Origin: Acanthochromis polyacanthus
Taxonomy: Eukaryota; Chordata; Actinopteri; Pomacentridae
Direction: 5' to 3'
Length of the DNA: 64,000 nt
Assembly: GCF_021347895.1 (NCBI RefSeq)
Contig: NC_067118.1
Span: 42,093,255-42,157,254, forward strand
Under the pieces are notes generated by a model, which was given only the letters and a program-made list of their open reading frames with translations, was not told the DNA's origin and searched no databases. Shown in pieces: positions 11,015-26,000 of the stretch (positions within the stretch are counted from its first letter, which is position 1; every line of letters starts with the position of its first letter). Position numbers and translations under genes: made by a program.

Positions 11015-14000
11015 CAAGTTATTTTTCTTCACATTAAAAAAGGTATTTTAAGTAAACAAGTGCCTAAGTGATTATAAATATTTTTTTAAAAATCATATTG
11101 ATCATAAAAATAACAATATAAAATGAATTTATCATTTAATTGTTTAATTAACTCCTCCCCTTTTACAATAACAATAGAATCAATATCATCTTCAATATTA
11201 TATGAAATAGTTTGTCCAGTATCAGTTCCTGTATCGTGTAGCATTTCATTTAATGTGCAATATTTCATTTTTTCTCATTTCTCAGCTGTAATATTTCATA
11301 TACAACATTTTGCAAATCATTTTAACTTTCATCACATTCTTCAGATCTTACCTATTACCTCTGCATTACTTTTTGCTTTCCTCTTCCAGCCTTATTGTAA
11401 CTTATTTTATTTCAGTAAGGCATCCTACTTCTAACTTGTGAGGTTTTAGTGTTTTATTCTGTATTATGTCCTGTTTATTTTAGATGCTCTCTCTGGTTTT
11501 ATTTCACTTTTAGCTGCCTGGTTCTTCAGTGTGATGTCATCTCTCTAATTCTTTAATTTTCTATTTTTTTACTTTTAATTTTAACCCTGAATCTTTAATT
11601 TTCAAACTGTCTCGTTCTCTTGTTTGAGCTGCGTGCTAATCTAGCTAATCATTCATTTAGTTTATTGTCATTTTTACTGTTTTTTAAATAGCTTGTTTGA
11701 TTGTCTCTGTGTTGCATGTTTTAACTGTCAAAGCGCTTAGTGGACGCTGTTCTCAAGGCTGCTATAGAAATAAAGTTATTATTATTATTATCTTATTGCT
11801 AAGGTTTTATCTTATCTTATCTAACTCATACAGCCTAGTAACTTAACTGTTTAATTAGCTTAATTCTTTATTTTCAACCATATTTGTTGTGTTAAGTAGT
11901 ACAGCTAATAAACAAAAATTCAAAAAAGAAAAAAGCTTTGGGGCTTTAATCGTCAATGTTCCACCAAGTGAACTCGTAGTATTGGATAACTGAGTAGTTG
12001 CTATGGTAACCCCTGCAGAGGTGACTCTAGGGGGTTAATTGGTGCAGAATATGTATAATTTTGCCCTTCTTCCGTCAGGGTTCCGCGTTACTGGAGGAGC
12101 CGACCGACAGCCCTGCCCACAGCTCTGAAAACGGCACCACGGAGGAATCCGTCCCGCCTCCACCTCCGCCTCCTCCGCCTCCGCTTCCCCACAGCAATCC
12201 GATGCCAACACCCCCTCCGCCTCCTCCGCTGCCCCCGGAGACGCAAACCACCGCCCAGAACAACGCCAGTGGCACCTCCAGCAGCACGCAGCGACGCCCA
12301 TCTTCCTCATCAGGAAGTGAGTCTACCTGAGCCTCCTTCTTCCTCTTTAGTTTCCTACTTTACTAAAGCACTGAACACCTACCAGAAACTCTTATGCTAT
12401 CATTCCATCACTCCTAGAAAGCAGAGTGTTTGGTATTAATGTAATCGCACTGGGTGAAGATGAGTTGAGTTCGACCCCAGCATTCTAAATAACTGATTAT
12501 AAATTGATGATGCTGGGCTACCGTTACGCTCAGGTCTGGTTTAGTGTTCAGCCATTTCCTTAAGTGCCGGGCTGCCCTGGATGCTGCAGTCCGAGCGCAC
12601 AAACGCCACACTAGATGCATTTTAAAACGGTAAAAATTAGCTGTGCAAGGTTCCCATGACTCTTTATAATTTATGAAAGTTTTAGGATTTGTTGTAAAAA
12701 GACCAAATAAGTCCTAAAATTTCACCCAAGATTTGACAAATTAGGAGCTAAAATTTGGAAAGTTGTCCTTTCCTCACCGACATACCTTTAAAGAAAAAAC
12801 TGTCTTTCCGGCTCATACTACTCACCATTATAATTAGCTTTTAAATAAAAAGGAAAACAAAATAAACAAAAGCTAACCCAGTCTGTTAACCCTCCTGTTG
12901 TCTTCATTTACGGGCACCAAAAAATATTGTTTCCTTGTCTGAAAAAAATCCCAAAATTCAGCAAAAAAAATTCCCAAATTTTGGAAAATTTGCAAAATCT
13001 CCAGGAAGAAAATTCCAATAATTGAAAGCTTCCCTTAAAAGTTTTATTTAAAAAAATCCCCCAAATTTGGCAAGAAAATCCTTTTAAATATTTTCAAAAA
13101 AATGAGTAAAAATCTTCCAAAAAATGTCGTTAATGTGAATGTTCTTAACATTTTTACCAGTTCTTTTTTCGACCACAAAATGTTCAGAGATTTCCCAAAA
13201 AATGTTGAACATGTGGACAACAGAAAAACAATTGATTGTTTTTCCACATTTTCAAACTAAATTGGGTCAGTTTTGACCTGCAGGATGACACGAGGGTTAA
13301 GCGTTCTGTTGACTTGTGAATCTCAGAAAAAATGCAAAATGTGCTTGAGAGGACTGGGTGCTCAAACCTCTGGAAAATGCAAAAAAACAAAGAAAAAAAA
13401 AGTCCTATTACATCCTGCACTGCCTGAAGGCACCACGGCCCTATTATCACACCTGGACTTGTTTTTATCCGGGTTGTTTTCTCTTGAATACATCCTTGCT
13501 CGTGTGGTTTATACTCTCAGATGTACATTGTTTTAGATGAAAGCTAAATGAAACTGTAGAATTGTAGAACACGACGAGTGACGAGATAAAAAATTTGGTC
13601 TTCAAAATATACAATAAGAATAAAAAGAAACAATCAAAACAGCCCTTTTATCAAACTAACTACAAAACTCAGTCCTGCTTCCTTTCCTGCATGTATTTTG
13701 TCATTGTCTGCTGTTCTGCTCCTGTCTCCCAGTTGTTTCTCTTTCCATTCATCCTTTCATACTGCTAATGTTTGCATGTGTCCTCTTTCACCTGCATCCT
13801 CTCCACCTGTTTCTCTCTTTTCCTCTTTCGTCTGCCGTGGTCTGTCCTCACCGCTGCTCTGTCAAGGCGGGGATATGTCGGCCTCTCAGGCAGAGGGAGG
13901 GGCTCTTAGACAGATGAAGAGTAAGTACAGAATCAGCCTTTAAACTACATCTGTTCACTCTGTTACACACACTGAGGGTGCACACAGTCAGTCTTTGCAC

Positions 14001-17000
14001 TTAGCAAAGAACATTTATTTATTTTGTGATGCAGCTATAATGCCATAAATCCCCCCATCCAAAAAAGAAAAATAGAAGTTCTTTGATTGCAGAAACCTTG
14101 AATCAACATTTACGATATTTTTTCCCCACACGTGTCACTAAATCTGGGGGGGAAATGGTGACTTCACACATTACTGGTGTTTTACTGCTCACGTTTTTGT
14201 ACGTTAGCTCAGCCTGCAGTTCAGCCAAAACGTTTAAGTCCAGAAGTTTTTACTCAGTTAAGTCACTAATGGCTTCATGAGTGCAACATTTGTAGTTTTC
14301 TTTAAAAAAATTGCTTATTTTATGACCGTTTCTGGAGTTCAGAGGGTTAAAATTGTTACTTAGAGCTTTTCATATAAAGGAGGTCCTCGATCTACAGCGT
14401 TTCATCGTTACATCAGAACTGGTTACATGGAACTAGTTGATGAGCAGAGTGGATGAATACGTCGTCATGCGGCGCTATCAGACGGCTTTCTTCCCATTCT
14501 CTGGTTGTACTCCACCTTGGATTGTGCTGCATTCTCTAACTTTTTACCTTCATTATGGCTCCCAGTGTAAGTCAGACTCTTCTGATGCTTGGAGGAAAAG
14601 GAAAGTCGTCTCCATGGAAGTGAGATTAGATTTAATAAAATGTTCAGAAACACCAGCAAACATCGTCAGTATTAGCTCAAGTTGCAAAAACAGTGCAACA
14701 TATTCTGTTATCTTCTCATATATGCGTGAAAGTAGTTGGTATTCATGATTCTCCGGAAGAACTGATCGATAAAAAAAAAAAAAAAATCATCTTCTGTGTA
14801 TATAATGTTCTCTGCGTTGTTGCACTGGGTTTCTAATTTATTCCTGTTCTGCCTTTATACTTTCTCTCCTTTGGAGCTGCTGTGAACTTTCCCCACTGTG
14901 GATCAATACAGTTTATCTTATATCGCGATGCACGTCACGGCTTTGTTTACATTCTTGCTGGAGTCCCAACTTAAGGCGCAAATCGACTTGGATTGATCCG
15001 TAAGAACAGAACTCTGACACAAATCGAGGACCTCCTGTATCTATATTTTGCCGGTCTGTGGATGATTTATAAGAAACAGCGATGCAGCTTGCTTATCTAC
15101 ATAAACAATCGGTGTGGGATCATCATTTCCAAAACCATTTACATGTATTTCACATGATATATTTGAACTTCCTACAGGAGAAAAAGCCCTTTGTTCTGAA
15201 GAACAGAACGGTTTCAGTATTCAGCAAAGAGGCAGCTTTGAAGTAAAAAATGAACCAGAAGACATTAAAACCTGACTGCAGCTCCTAATAACAAAGTCAG
15301 AGATTATCCATCTGATTCCTCAAAAGCAGTGGTTTGATCAGTTTTCTTTGTTTACTGTCCATGTTTTCTGTACAGTATTAAAAATAATCACAGTCAGAAC
15401 TTCTAGCAGCGACCGCCACATGTTTTTGAAGGTTATTAATTCAAAGGAGGCAATGATTCATCCTTTTATAATTAGGCTGTTGGACAAATTAAATGTGTTT
15501 ATCATTTATATGCTGTTCTTTCAGTAACTATTTCCCAATATTAATTATCTTACTTATCCTACATTATTTTTCTAGTAGTTCTGTAATCAGTGAAACAGGC
15601 AGAGATAAAAGGGAACAGGTCGTTTAGAACAGAAATCTTTTCCAGAGCCTGTGATGCAGCTCATTATCTCCAACAAAAAGCTAAATTACAGTAGAGAACG
15701 GCTTAAAGGGGCAATATACAGTGCAGTACTTTTTAACTAAACCAGTAATAAACATCAATTAGGCTGTAAACCGTTAATTTCTGCATTTAGACACCTATTT
15801 ACAATCCATACGTTTTAATCTTTACACTTTGTTGTCCTTCTGCTGTCTAACGGCAGCCTGGCGGTAAAATCCTTACAGAGCGCTGTGCGTGCTTCCTAAC
15901 GGCATGATTTGTGCCACGGCGTTAATCGGGTACTAAGGAGACAGTTTGGCGGTCGTAAAATTAAACACAAGATGAATTTACGGCTCAGAAGCTTGTTGAG
16001 AGGCAGAAACAGAGCAGGTGGCTGACTGGGAACCCGGAGATGTTTAGAAGGTCTCCGTTGTTCTTCTACTGATCACCAAAGGAAAGAGCAGTGCACTTTT
16101 TATATTGTACAGGACACATCTTTGTCTCGCGCTGTGCCTCGGTAATTATTCTACGGCGTCAATCAGGCGATGAACAGACAGTGTGGCGGCCGTAAAGTTA
16201 AATTATTCTGAGAGCTTGATAAAAATTTAGAGCGCAAGTGGTCGTTGAGGCAATTAAAAGTTCCTGATTGTTTTCTTTTCATTGACAGGATCCTTCCTCT
16301 GAACCACAAAGAGTCTCTGGGTGTTTTTTGCTCCATTTTTACTCAATGTGGGCTCATTTTTCACTGCAATATAAAGTTCTGCACCTCCATGGAAACAGAA
16401 AAACCAAGTACAGCATTATTCTAAGTGCCCACTTAGGCGTTACGGAGACTTGAAAATAAAATAAAAACAGTGGCTACAGTCCTGTAGATGTTTTACTATT
16501 TCTGTTTGTCTTCCATCGGCTCTGTAAATACAGCCTGCGGTTCAGGTGACATTTCCCAGAATTTCTGCATTGTGACTGTTGGTTGCAGCCGAATGGTTTT
16601 CCAGTTGTGCAGATTTGTTTGTTCTGATTAGTCTAAACCAGGGGTGTCAAACTCATCTTAGTCCAGGTTCCACATTCAGCCCAGTTTGAGCTCCAGTGAC
16701 CAGTAAAACCACAGCATGATAACCTATAAATAACCACAACTCCTAATGGTTCCTTTGTTTTAGTGCAAAAAGTAAATTTCTGATAATATTCACATTTAAA
16801 GAATTAACTTTCTACAAAACATCATGAACAACCTGAAATTTCTTAAGAAAAATAAGTGACATTTCATCAGCATTCATCCTCAGTTTATCATTTATACGTT
16901 ACAACTTCCAGATCACAGAGTGTCTACAAAGGAACACAACATTTAGTCACCTGGAACTGAACCATGGAGGATTTTACTTTGTGATCAAAACAGCAACAAA

Positions 17001-20000
17001 AAAGACAAAAAAACAACAAAAGCAAGACAAAATATTACAAATATGAGACACAAAATGACAAAACAATAAGACAAACGACATGAAACAAACAAAGAAAGAG
17101 ACAAAAAAGTTACAAAGCAACAAAAAATGCACAAACAACAAAAACGAGACAAAAAAATTACACAAATGACAAAAGCGAGAAACAAAATGACGAAAAAGTA
17201 GACGATCAACACAAAAGCTACACAAACGCCACGCAAAACGACAAGTAAAGCAAAACAAAATGACAAAAATAAAACAAAAAACACAAGCGGGACAAAAGGG
17301 AAATACAAAACGACAAAAATGAGAAACAAAAGGACAAAACTCAGACCAAAAAAACAACAAAACAGACAGAATATTACAAATATGACACACATAACGACAA
17401 AACAATAAGACAAACGACATGAAACAAAACAAAGAAAGAGACAAAAAAGTTACAAAGCAACAAAAAAATGGACAAACAACAAAAACGAGACAAAAAATTA
17501 CACTAATGACAAAAGCGAGAAACAAAACGACGAAAAAGTAGACAACACAAAACGACAAAAACGCTACGCAAAACAACGAGTAAAGCAAAACAAAAAACAC
17601 AAGTGAGATAAAAGGGAAACACAAAACGACAAAAATGAGAAACAAAAGGACAAAACTCAGACCAAAAAAACAACAAAACAGACAAAATATTACAAAAATG
17701 AGACACAAAATGACAAAAGAACAATGAACAATAGAGTATTTTACATGATCCAAACAACTTGTCATGGTCTAGAAATGATTATAAATTTATAGTTTTACTA
17801 ATTTACAATCTGCAGTTAATGTCTTCTCTGGAATTTTTACCCTTTGAGGGCCGGATTGGACCCTCTGGAGGACCACTTTTGGACCACGGGCCTCATGTTG
17901 GACACCCCTGGTCTACATTTTAGGCTTAGATTTGGTTCCTTTTCATAAGGGAGCTGCATATCACACATGCTTTGTTCAGTGACCTTTCTGTGTTTACACT
18001 ATCCGGCTCTGATAAACGGTGAAAGTGTGGAATTTTGAAAAGAAAACACACCTGTCAGACCCACCAGTGGGTTTACAGACGCAGCAGCGCGCGCGCCTTT
18101 AAAGTTCGAACCCAGAGAAGAAAGCCTTTTGTGCTGTGCTGTTCATTATGAAAGGCTATTTGTCAAATGTTCTCCACCTGTCACACCTCCACCCTCCTTC
18201 TGATATATCGACTGATCCACACCCCAACCTAAACAGAAAGGAGCTGCAGGCACAGGGCACTAAAACCACAAACACAAAGCAGTTTTCTCACTTCATTTTT
18301 GATTGTGGATCATCAGCTTTTCCTGAACTCTATAATGAGGGGAAAAATGGGTGAAGGTAGGCCGTTCAAGCTGCAAAAACTAAAAACTCAGCTACTTAAA
18401 GATTATTCAGAGGTTTTTTATTGTTTTAAAGTGTTTAGTAGCACTTGTTGCACATTGCATTGTGGATTTGCTGCAAAATATAACCTGCTGAAAGTGCATT
18501 TAAAGACCTGTCACGTGTTATCGTGTCAGACTTTTTATGGAATATGCACACTGTAAAAGCCTTAAGAGGTGTTAGCCGCTACTCTCTCCCTTCATAATCC
18601 AGAAAATGTGCGGTGCGACTGCATGCATGTCAGGTTTGCTGCAGGGAGGATTGGTCCGGTAGAGAGGACCGACAAGCCGGGGATTGAAGGGCGACTGTGT
18701 GCGAGCGCGCGGTCGCATGTGCGTGTTAATTCCTGGCCGGCTTGCCAATGGCTCGCTGTCACTTCCAGTTACCGGTGATTCCTTTAGATTTCCCCCAACT
18801 GTGATGATGGGTCTTTAATAGAAAGCTGTTCTCTCCTCCCCGATAGAGAGAGAGAGAGAGAGACAGCGACGGGGGAGAGCGAGGCAGAGCGAGGAGGGGA
18901 GGCAGGCTGGCGAGGCTTTGTGTCCTGCTAGATCACTGTAGGCGCCTCAACAGGGAACACTTTTTACGGGAGGACTTGTTTCTTTCCATTCAGCGAGTAG
19001 ACAATGAGTAAACAATGAGGCACTGAGGATATTAATTGCACTGGAGGTTTACGTTCACAAAAACAGGTGAGGGAGCTGCTGGTGTTTTGTCTGTATGGGC
19101 CAAAATAAATGCTATAAAATGTGTGTGTGGCTGCTCTAATAGTTGATGCATTTACATCTTAAAAGTTTGTGGTGTAAATGATTGTTAAATAGCGGCTGTT
19201 CGTGTATTATTGTGTAATTGGATTTGTTTCTAACTTGTAAGTGCCTCTTTGACCTTCCCTGATTGGCATTTCTTACTTCTTACACTTTGCCTGTCCTGTA
19301 AAGTGAAAATAAAGTTCTTTTTTTTAATAGCATTAGCAAATCGAGTAGATAGATGTTGCATTGTTCCCAATGAGCAGATTAGAGTAAATGGAAACTGAAT
19401 GTATGCATTTGTTTGCTCAACCTACTTACTGCGAAAGCTAAAAGTTCAGCGCTGACTTAGCTGTGTTTATTATGGTCAGGTGACATTCTGAGAGAGACTG
19501 TGTGCCTCTTCTCTTCGGGTTCGCTGTAGTGGAATAATTTTTAATTTGCTCCTCCCCAACCCAATCCCAGTCCGCTCCAGCTGTTGACTGAGTGAATGAG
19601 AGATGCGTCTTAAATGAAACCCCGAGAGGTGCAAACCGGAATAAACAAATCTAAACCGAAATATATCTAAGCTCATGCGTGAGAGGCAGAGGTTCGGTAA
19701 ACCATAACGACCTCCCGGCATTGTCCAACATGCTGCAGGTCAGCTTTGTTCCCCGGCTGATTGGATGAAATATTTAACAGTGAAATGCCACCCAACCCCC
19801 CGTCTCTTCTCCGGCGTATCTCTCTCACTCTCTCCGTTCTCTATCTGCCTCTGTTCAGTCTCTCTACCTGGTTTCACTTGTGTGCTCGACCCTTTTGTCT
19901 GCAGGCACAAAATCTTTCAACATGATGTCCCCCACTGGAGACAACTCGGAGCTGCTGGCAGAGATCAAAGCAGGGAAGAGCCTCAAGCCCACGCCTCACA

Positions 20001-23000
20001 GTAAAGGCTACACCACCGTGTTTTCCAACAGCGGACCCACAGGCAACAACGTAGGTCCACCGCTGCTCTGCACCGCTAATTTATGGAAGACTAGTTCACA
20101 AATACATGACTCAAATTATTGGCATACACTGTGTAACTTATGCAGAACACAATGAGTAAGAATTGACAGTGGAAAATTAAATTTTTACCCCACTTGGGGG
20201 GGGGGGGGGGGGGGGGGGGGATTTACAGTCACTTCCTAACTTGACAGATCGATATCCCAAAGTTTAGTTGAGTTGGTGTTATATTGTGATGATTACGTGT
20301 TCCCTTCATTTTTTTGAGCTGTGTACAAAACTGCTAGTTCTTTCAATTCAGCTTTTGCCATTACTTGTGCATTTCATCAATATTTAAATAAAATACCAGT
20401 AGGGATGTCCGATAATATCGGCCCCGATATTGGTCAATATCGTTATCGGGTTTTTTGCCTATCATGAAAGCCGATAAAATAATGCCTGGATTTCGTCTGC
20501 AATTTCCCAGCTCATAGAGGGAGGGAGGTAGAGTATGAACTGTTGTTTGAGAAAATATATATAGACATATATGGCATAAATATGTCACTTTTTCCATAAC
20601 TTAAGTTGAAGTACTTTTCCTATTTTGCTCAGACAATGTTTACATTTCAAAGAGTTGTTGCATCTGAGAATGCATCCAGTAGGGCATCGCAATAAAATGA
20701 GGCATAATGTGGTAATTCCACCACAAGAGATATGTGATGTTAGCTAGAATTAGTTAAATAGCCCACATATATCTGTATTGGTTGATATCGGAAACAGAAA
20801 TTGAGAGTTGGACAATATCGGCATATCAGTTATCGGTAAAAAAATAAATAAATAAAGCCAATATCAGACATCCCTAAATACCGGTAAACTCAAACACATG
20901 GTGTAAATTCATCCACAAAAGAACCATCAAATGGAGAAATTAGATAGCCACAACATGTCTGTGATGCCTCTGTTAGTGATTTTTGGACCTCATCAGTGTT
21001 TGTTTCCTACATTAGTGTGATCAAAATTTTATTCGATGCAAACAAGACAAAGTGATTCACTCGTGACTTTAGTATTTTAGAAACTGCAAGGTCTACATTA
21101 GACATGTGGTTCTGTGCAAAAACTGCATCAATATGAAATCCTGACTGCATAATTTACACTGTGGCAGATACATGAATGGTGTGAATGATTTCAGAAAAGA
21201 CATACAAAAAGTTACACTAAACCACCAAAAGGAGCAGTTATATGTCTGTGATACCTCTTCTAATAATAGTTGGCTGACTAATGTTTCATGATTGTGTCAA
21301 AGCAACCTGAATTTAATATGATGCAAACGGAAAGACAAAATGATTCAGGCATGATTTTTAAATTTTAGAAACTGCACATGAGACATAATTAGAGAATTCT
21401 GTGCAAAACTGCATTTAAATGAAATCCTGACTGCAAATCTCACACTGTGATGATGAAAATTACTGATATATATAGTGACAAGTGGTGAAATACAAGAAAT
21501 AAACTGCAAAGTCTAAAAATATAACTACAAAACTCGATCTGTTTTGTAATTCCCCGTGTTTTCTGTGTCTTCGTTTCCTACCAGGGAAACTCCACATCCC
21601 CAGAGCCTCCCCCATCCAGCCCACCAGCCAAACCACCATCCCCTCCGCCGTCCAACACGTCCATCACCTCTCCGCCCATCACCTCCCCGCCCATCACCCC
21701 GAGTCCCAGCCCCAGTCCCACCGGCTCTGGCTCCGGATCCGCCAGGACCATGTCCACCTCCGCCAGCTACGAGCAACTGCCCTCCAACTCTGTGATCAAC
21801 GGGAACAGCGGCAGCGGAGGATCGGCGAAAGCAGAGTCGGGGAGGAAGACGAGCCTGGCGGATGTGGAGACGCTGGTGCCCACTCATGACGAGCAGGGAA
21901 AGGCCATCCCTGAATGGAAGAGGCAGGTGATGGTGCGGAAGCTGCAGTCGAAGATGCAGGAGGAGGAAGAGCACAAGCGCAAGGTAGGCGCGACGTTGTA
22001 AGACTTTAGGAGACCGAGAAGTTTTGCTGTGTTGTAGCTATCCCACTTGTTGTTCAGTAAACTGTGTAAATTTATATATATTTATATGGCTTATATGGCT
22101 CCACATAATTAACCACACAAAGGGGATAGCTGCTTCTTGGATTTGCGTGTGGATTTTTGTGATTTGGAAAAAAGGAGGTGGTGTAAATTAATCTTTAGTG
22201 TACTTTTGCGTGCTGTTACTGTTGTTTTTTCTCTTTGACTTTTCTAACAGTTGGATAATGATGAAACATGCAGGTTAGGACTTTAAATTCAGACGCTAAT
22301 GTAGCATCTATGCTTGATAGCTGAAGGACAGCGTGTTGCACTTTTCCCATTTAGCTGCCGTTAGACTTATCTTCAGAATAAATGGGTTCCAGAAAGGATG
22401 TAGTGTTTTGCAGACTTGCTGAGTCTCTAAATTAGTTTTTTTTAGAATGAATGAACTCTACCTCTCCGTTTCTCTCCTGATGACCAGTCACTGGAGTGTG
22501 TCTTAATATTATGTCTGTTTACACGAGGTATTGATTAGTAATTCATACTGGAGCAATCTCAACACTTGTTAGTCCTGTGTAACATAAGAGGGACTCTAGC
22601 GAAATGTGATTTGATTAATTAAATTTGACTGATTAATAATTTATTGCTACCAAAGGCTGCAGTCTTACACTCTTAAATGATCCAGCAGGAAGGAATTTAT
22701 CTTTGATGTCCTTTAATGATGCCGGTGTGCGTGCATTATTTGTTAAGATGCAGTGGCATCATTAAAACATCTGAAATTATTTCACTACGCTGAACAAAGT
22801 ATTTTAGGAATATTATCTCCGCTGTAAATAACACGTAAAGAGCTAACTTCTATTGGACCTTGCTAGCTCTAAATCTAGACATCCATGTGCTCACTACTTT
22901 TAAAATGTGTCCGTAGGCGTTTCTATGCATGTTTTTGTTAATAACAAGCCGTTTGGAGTGCACTGATCTGAATACTTGGCTACAACGACCATCACAGCGT

Positions 23001-26000
23001 AAACACACTTGACTAACGGATTCACAGTGTGGGCTGGTGTTTGTTGATGGACTTTCAAGTTCTTACATGCTGATTCAGTGGTGTGATGCTGGGCCCATTC
23101 ACACTACAGGTCGACCAGTCATAATAACAGGAAAAAAAACTAAAAAAAAAAAAAAAAGCATAATAATCCAACTACATTTGTATATTTCACTGTTAAAGCT
23201 GCAAATAGAATAAATAGTAAGTCTTTACTCACAAAAACCTGTGTTGCTCTGACCTATTTGAGTCTCAAACCCGTTGCATCGCTAACCACACCCAGTATGG
23301 TTTCCTATCACTGTTGGGTGGGAATTTTAACTATCTGTTGCACTGGTGCTACCGCCCAAAAGTGATTTAACACTCTTACAGCGTGCTGCAGTGTTACATC
23401 ATAGTTGGGTTACAGACAAAACGGGCATCAAGACGGAAAAAAAAACTATTGGATGGAAATAAAAGCAGAATCTTCAGCGTTTGTGTAAATTAATAGAAAC
23501 ACAAAATACTGACTTTAAAGACGGATTAAGTAAACACTTGAGTAAAAGATCTGCAGTTTCAAGTGCTTAAAATGCAAACAAAAACACACTAACACATTGA
23601 TCAATATTCTGTTTAAACTAATCTTGGCGTGTTCAACGTACGATTGTAATTCAGCATAAAATTTCAATTAAGTCATTGAGGACAAAGGATTTACAGTAGA
23701 TAGTTTCGTGCTTGTAATGAGGCAGTGCCATTGCACCACTAAATCCATGTAAATCCTGTGTGTTCGGATGGATTTGCACTGAAGCGTGTGTTCATACCAG
23801 GAACTTCAAGCTGAAGGAAACCTTCCCTCCTTCCCTTTTTTCCTTGTCCTGTTGGTCTCCTTTGACCTCTGCTTTAGTTTGCATCAAGTGGGCACTACCA
23901 GCCTCAGGAATGGCACTACTCCCACGTTCACAACGCCATTTTGGGTCCGTTTGGAGAACTGATGACCGAGGCCGATCTAAACCGAATTGAGAAGCAAATT
24001 GAGAACCTTCAGGTCATGCATAAGGTTTCAGAAGTCGAGAAGGAACTGGAAGAACTGGAGCGACAGCTTCACCAGCTGCTACCAGTTTCTGCTGCTCTCA
24101 GTCAGGGCCACTTCTCAGTGAATCCAAAGCAGGTACATGGACAAGCTGAAGATCTTCCAGCCTGGTGCAACAAGATTTCCACCCTGCTCAAGAGTATGGC
24201 CATTCTTCTTGCCACCCTTGGAGGCAAAGAGATAGATATTTTAGATCTCATATGTCCTGGATATTCTCAAGAAGAGACCAGGAATGTGAGCGCTGGTCAG
24301 TCTCAGCCAGCAGGATCAGCTGGAATTATTGGACGCTCTCAGTCTTTCTCAACAAGAGAGGATGTGGAGAAGGAGATAAAGCAGTGTGGAGTTTCAGTGA
24401 AGAACCTGAAGGCTAATTATGAGATCCAGAATCAGTCGCAGTCTGCAGATAACCAAGCAAATAGAGTTTACAAACGCAAGAGATCACTTCCTGTCGTGAG
24501 TGAGTCTAGTTATCGTCCAGAGACAACTCATGGGGTTAATGCTCCATCTGCTGCAGGTCTGGACTCCCATAAAAATGGAGATCTACCTTCAGTACCAGAA
24601 TCAGCTGTACCACTTGTTGAAGAACCACTTATCGTTGCATCTCATGCCCCTCAGACGTTTGCGCCCTCTGAGGCACTGGTTCCAACTAACATGGAAGAGT
24701 TCAACCAGGTTCTTTCTGCAGACCCCATTTTAAATAATGACCAACTGACAAGAAGCTTGGAGGTGCAGACGGATCTAAGCTACGTCCAGGAATGCATTGA
24801 AATGAGGAAAGAGAGAATTGTCTTCCTGTTCCTTGAACACTGGCGGAAGTATACAATCTCTGAATCTTATCGGACTAAATATAAAAGAGGGAATCATTTA
24901 GACGTGGGCTGGGAGGACTACAGCCAGTTTAGTGAACAAATTGGTGGGGAGATGCAGAGCGAGGATGACAAACTTCTACTATTCATGAAGTCGAAGCAGG
25001 TGGTAGGAAATCTGATTGGCCACTGGAGGACAATCATGAGTCAAGTGCCCACGCGGCAGATCCGCCGGCTGAGTCGAGCCCAGATGATCTACTGGCCAGA
25101 GCACTTCTTACCACACATCAACGGTTCACCTGTGAACTATGAGAGCCTGACTCTTGACCTGTTCATGCTCGGCTACTTCCAGTTGCTGGAGATGAACATG
25201 TCGCGTAGTGAAAGGAAATTCCGCCACCTCTTGTGCTACGAGATGTTTGACCGTCTCGGCAGCCACAAATGGGAGGTCATCAGGCAGTTTCACAGGGAGG
25301 TCATGGAGAAAATTGAGAGGGGGAAGCGAGACTGGGCAGATGGTTTTGAAGACATAAAACTGAAGTATTTTGGAGACTCAGATAATGGGGGAGGCGTGAT
25401 GACAGCTTCTCTACATTCTATGTCTCCTGATATGTCCATTATGCCAATGCAGGAGCCACTCCCTCCACCACCTTCTCATCCTCCACCTCCTCCTCCACCT
25501 AGCCATCCTGCACCCCCACCTCCAAATGCTCAGTCAAGTCCACCTGCACCTTCACCACAGTCTTCCCAACCAGCCTCACAGCCAGAAGCCTCTCCATCAT
25601 CATCACTTGCTGCAGCCCAGAATGGTGTATCAGACCATGGCCAGATTGTGGAGCAGAAGACCCAGAAGGTTCCACTGGAGGCTCAGAGAAACCTAAAGCC
25701 CACTGAGCAGATGGCATCAAATGAGTCTGTGGTGTCTAATGGTAAAATATCAGAGACTGAAAATGTAAAACACAGTGAAGCTGAGACACCACAGAACACT
25801 ACAGGAAACCCAGGGCCAAGCCCAGTGAAAGAAGTCCCTCCAGTTACGGTTAAAATCACAGAGGAGCCTCCTGTTGATAAACCTCCACCAAAAGATGAAC
25901 CTAATGAAGACTCAATAAAAGTGATCTATGAGCTAAAGGAGTTCTGCAACGAGGAAATCATCAGATACATTGACCGAAGCTTTGCATTTTGGAAAGCAAA

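Noticed and set aside
10763..11071. Frame with a long Ile-Tyr repeat
   Set aside because: Direct translation of a (TA)n microsatellite.
16974..17765. 263-codon minus-strand frame rich in Phe, Cys and Leu
   Set aside because: It spans the GACAAAAA-type tandem core of a hAT-type element; period and composition explain it, and it has no start context or homology.
21525..21974. 149-codon minus-strand frame
   Set aside because: Shadow of the espn bundling-module exon; Gly/Arg-rich composition is the complement of Pro/Ser codons.
24165..24733. Secondary frames inside the long espn exon
   Set aside because: Out-of-frame shadows of the 715-codon reading frame.
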